Assembly (NCBI GenBank): GCA_023053685.1
Contig: JALIGW010000002.1
Span: forward strand, 256,732,846-256,796,845
Source of the DNA: Diadophis punctatus similis
Taxonomy: Eukaryota > Chordata > Lepidosauria > Squamata > Dipsadidae
Length of the DNA stretch: 64,000 nt
Direction of reading: 5' to 3'
Both the position numbers and the translations under genes were made by a program. The stretch's first letter is position 1, and the number at the start of each line of letters is the position of its first letter. The notes beneath the pieces were generated by a model, which was not told the DNA's origin, ran no database searches, and was given only the letters and a program-made list of their open reading frames with translations. Of this stretch, positions 60,456 through 64,000 are shown one piece after another.

Positions 60456-60686
60456 TCCTTAATTCAAAACTGACTGAGTGAGATTTGCATATATAGAGAT
60501 AATTGTAAAGAAAGAGATGTTTTCTAGATATTTTCAAAGCTTTCATGACTCATGAATATAGAAATCATCTTGTCTATATTACACCACTGTAAGCATGCAA
60601 ACATACAACCTAATGGAATTTTGGAGAAATTCAGAAGAAAATTCACTTGACTTTCTACACTTTGATCTTTTTCTCTAACCTTGTAA

Positions 60687-62804
<2,118 letters not shown>

Positions 62805-62935
62805 GATTTATATGCTACTCCGCAATGCTTTACCACTTTATCTCTGAGCAGTTTACAAAGTCAGCATATTCTTCCCAGCAATCTGGGTCCTCATTTTAGT
62901 GACCTCAGAAGGATGAAAGGATGAATCAACTACTA
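62805..62935 (-). mobile_element. Old SINE fragment forming the gene C 3' UTR
   Basis: Same piece as at 36644-36780 (gtttacaaagtcagcatatt, gggtcctcattttagtgacc). Confidence 0.7.
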
Positions 62936-62966
62936 AAAGTAATCTGTAGGAGTTGAAGATGTTTTC

Positions 62967-62972
62967 AATAAA
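62967..62972 (+). terminator. Gene C poly(A) signal
   Basis: AATAAA in the conserved context gatgttttcaataaaat, about 265 bases after the stop codon. Confidence 0.75.
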
Positions 62973-62989
62973 ATGTCAAATTGAAACTT

Positions 62990-64000
62990 TTCTTTTTTTA
63001 AAAAAAAATAATCTTTATTGAATTTTTACAATAAAAAAGGACATGGACAGCACACAACAGCACACAGACATAACACATGTAACACAAACGAATACACGTA
63101 TTTACACGCAACACTACAAAGAAATCCATTACTTTTTACAGCGTTATTGAAATACTTGTTTCGTATCGAAATCTGTATATACATTTTAAGTATGTTCCAT
63201 ATCGTAGGTATCGGTGGTTATCATCCACAAGTTAGTTCATTTAATTACAACTTACACATGAAAGTAATTTTAAGTGTGTCTCAATTCATCTGCCAAATTT
63301 TTAATTTTGGGTTTTGATTGATCCAATTATATACCTTATTCCATATTTGGTAAAAGTCTGTGTCATCTTTCCCATGTATCTGCATTGTTAATTTGCACAT
63401 TTCTGCGCACTCCAGTATTTTTCTGATGACCATCGAGGCAGTGGGAATGTGTTCTAATTTCCAATTTTGAGCATATGTTAATCTAGCTGCTGTGACTATG
63501 TGTAGGATTAAATATCTTTCTTCTTTTGAGTATTTTGTACGGAGTATCCCTAATAAAAAGAACTCGGGTTTTAGTGCGATTTCTCTCTGTAATATTTCTT
63601 CCAGCCAAACTCTAATTTTGTTCCAGAAGGTTCTGGCTTTAGGGCAAGTCCACCATTGGTGATAGTATGTTCCTCTCTCCTTTTTACACTTCCAACATTT
63701 TGGGGAGGTTGTTGGGAACATTTTTGCCAGTCGGGCCGGGGGGAGGTGCCAGCGGTAGAACATTTTGTATAGGTTTTCTTTGTATGTGGCCGCTAATGTA
63801 AGTTTGTAGTTTAGTTCCCAAACTTTATCCCATTCTGAAAGTGTTATTGAATAGCCAAAGTTTTGTGCCCATGCTATCATGTTGCCTTTCACCACTTCTT
63901 CAAAAAGATTATATTCTAACATAAAGTCATAAAGCCGAGAAATTATTTTTCCATCTGGTCCCAGTAGAATTTTATCTAGAGCATGTTCATTTTGAAAACC
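62990..64000 (-). mobile_element. L1 LINE 3' part, running off the window
   Basis: A T/A-rich poly(A) end at 62990-63010 is followed by minus-strand ORF2 C-terminus in one frame 63922-63281 (YRWHLPPARLAKMF, KCWKCKKERGTYYHQWWTC, DFYQIWNKVYNWINQ). The zinc-knuckle-like CxxC...HxxxxC motif is intact. The 5' part is beyond 64000. Confidence 0.92.

Overview
The window looks like nuclear DNA of a squamate reptile, most likely a snake. It is vertebrate in character, with spliced SCAN-KRAB-C2H2 zinc-finger genes. CR1 and L2 LINEs lie on both strands with microsatellite tails, and there are L1 fragments, a tRNA-headed SINE, Ty1/copia and Ty3/gypsy elements, hAT, Tc1 and Helitron relics. The species call is inference from repeat style, not from a search.

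The backbone is a tandem cluster of three zinc-finger genes, all on the + strand. Gene A is only partly inside the window: KRAB exon 8866-8995 and an 18-finger exon 14692-16595. Gene B can be assembled completely: promoter and exon 1 ending at 25362, SCAN exon with the start codon at 25923, linker exons 28783-28888 and 29426-29493, KRAB exon 31928-32057, and a 12-finger exon 35223-36643. Gene C repeats the plan: exon 1 ending at 50872, SCAN 51426, linkers 52082-52196 and 52566-52633, KRAB 58804-58933, and a 19-finger exon 60715-62702. Splice phases agree at every junction, giving predicted proteins of 712 aa (B) and 904 aa (C). The expected role of such proteins is sequence-specific DNA binding with KRAB-mediated repression, often against retroelements.

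Layout. 1-8595 is a pile of CR1, L2, hAT and a 5' L1 half with promoter-type monomers, a SINE and a solo LTR. 8596-16745 is the 3' half of gene A, with a copia element in its intron. 16746-19020 holds a truncated second copia and a LINE fragment. About 19020-36820 is unit B. 36888-42400 holds a decayed MHC class II beta 3' end split by a nearly complete gypsy element. About 43140-62985 is unit C, with a second, internally deleted gypsy upstream of its promoter. 62990-64000 is an L1 3' end running off the window.

Because B and C (and the 3' half of A) are paralogous, each younger insertion can be checked against its empty site in a sister copy. The copia in A, the L1 in B, the gypsy in C and the hAT in C all have such empty sites. 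The cluster therefore keeps a relative record of mobile-element arrivals inside a family of genes whose usual job is to silence such elements.
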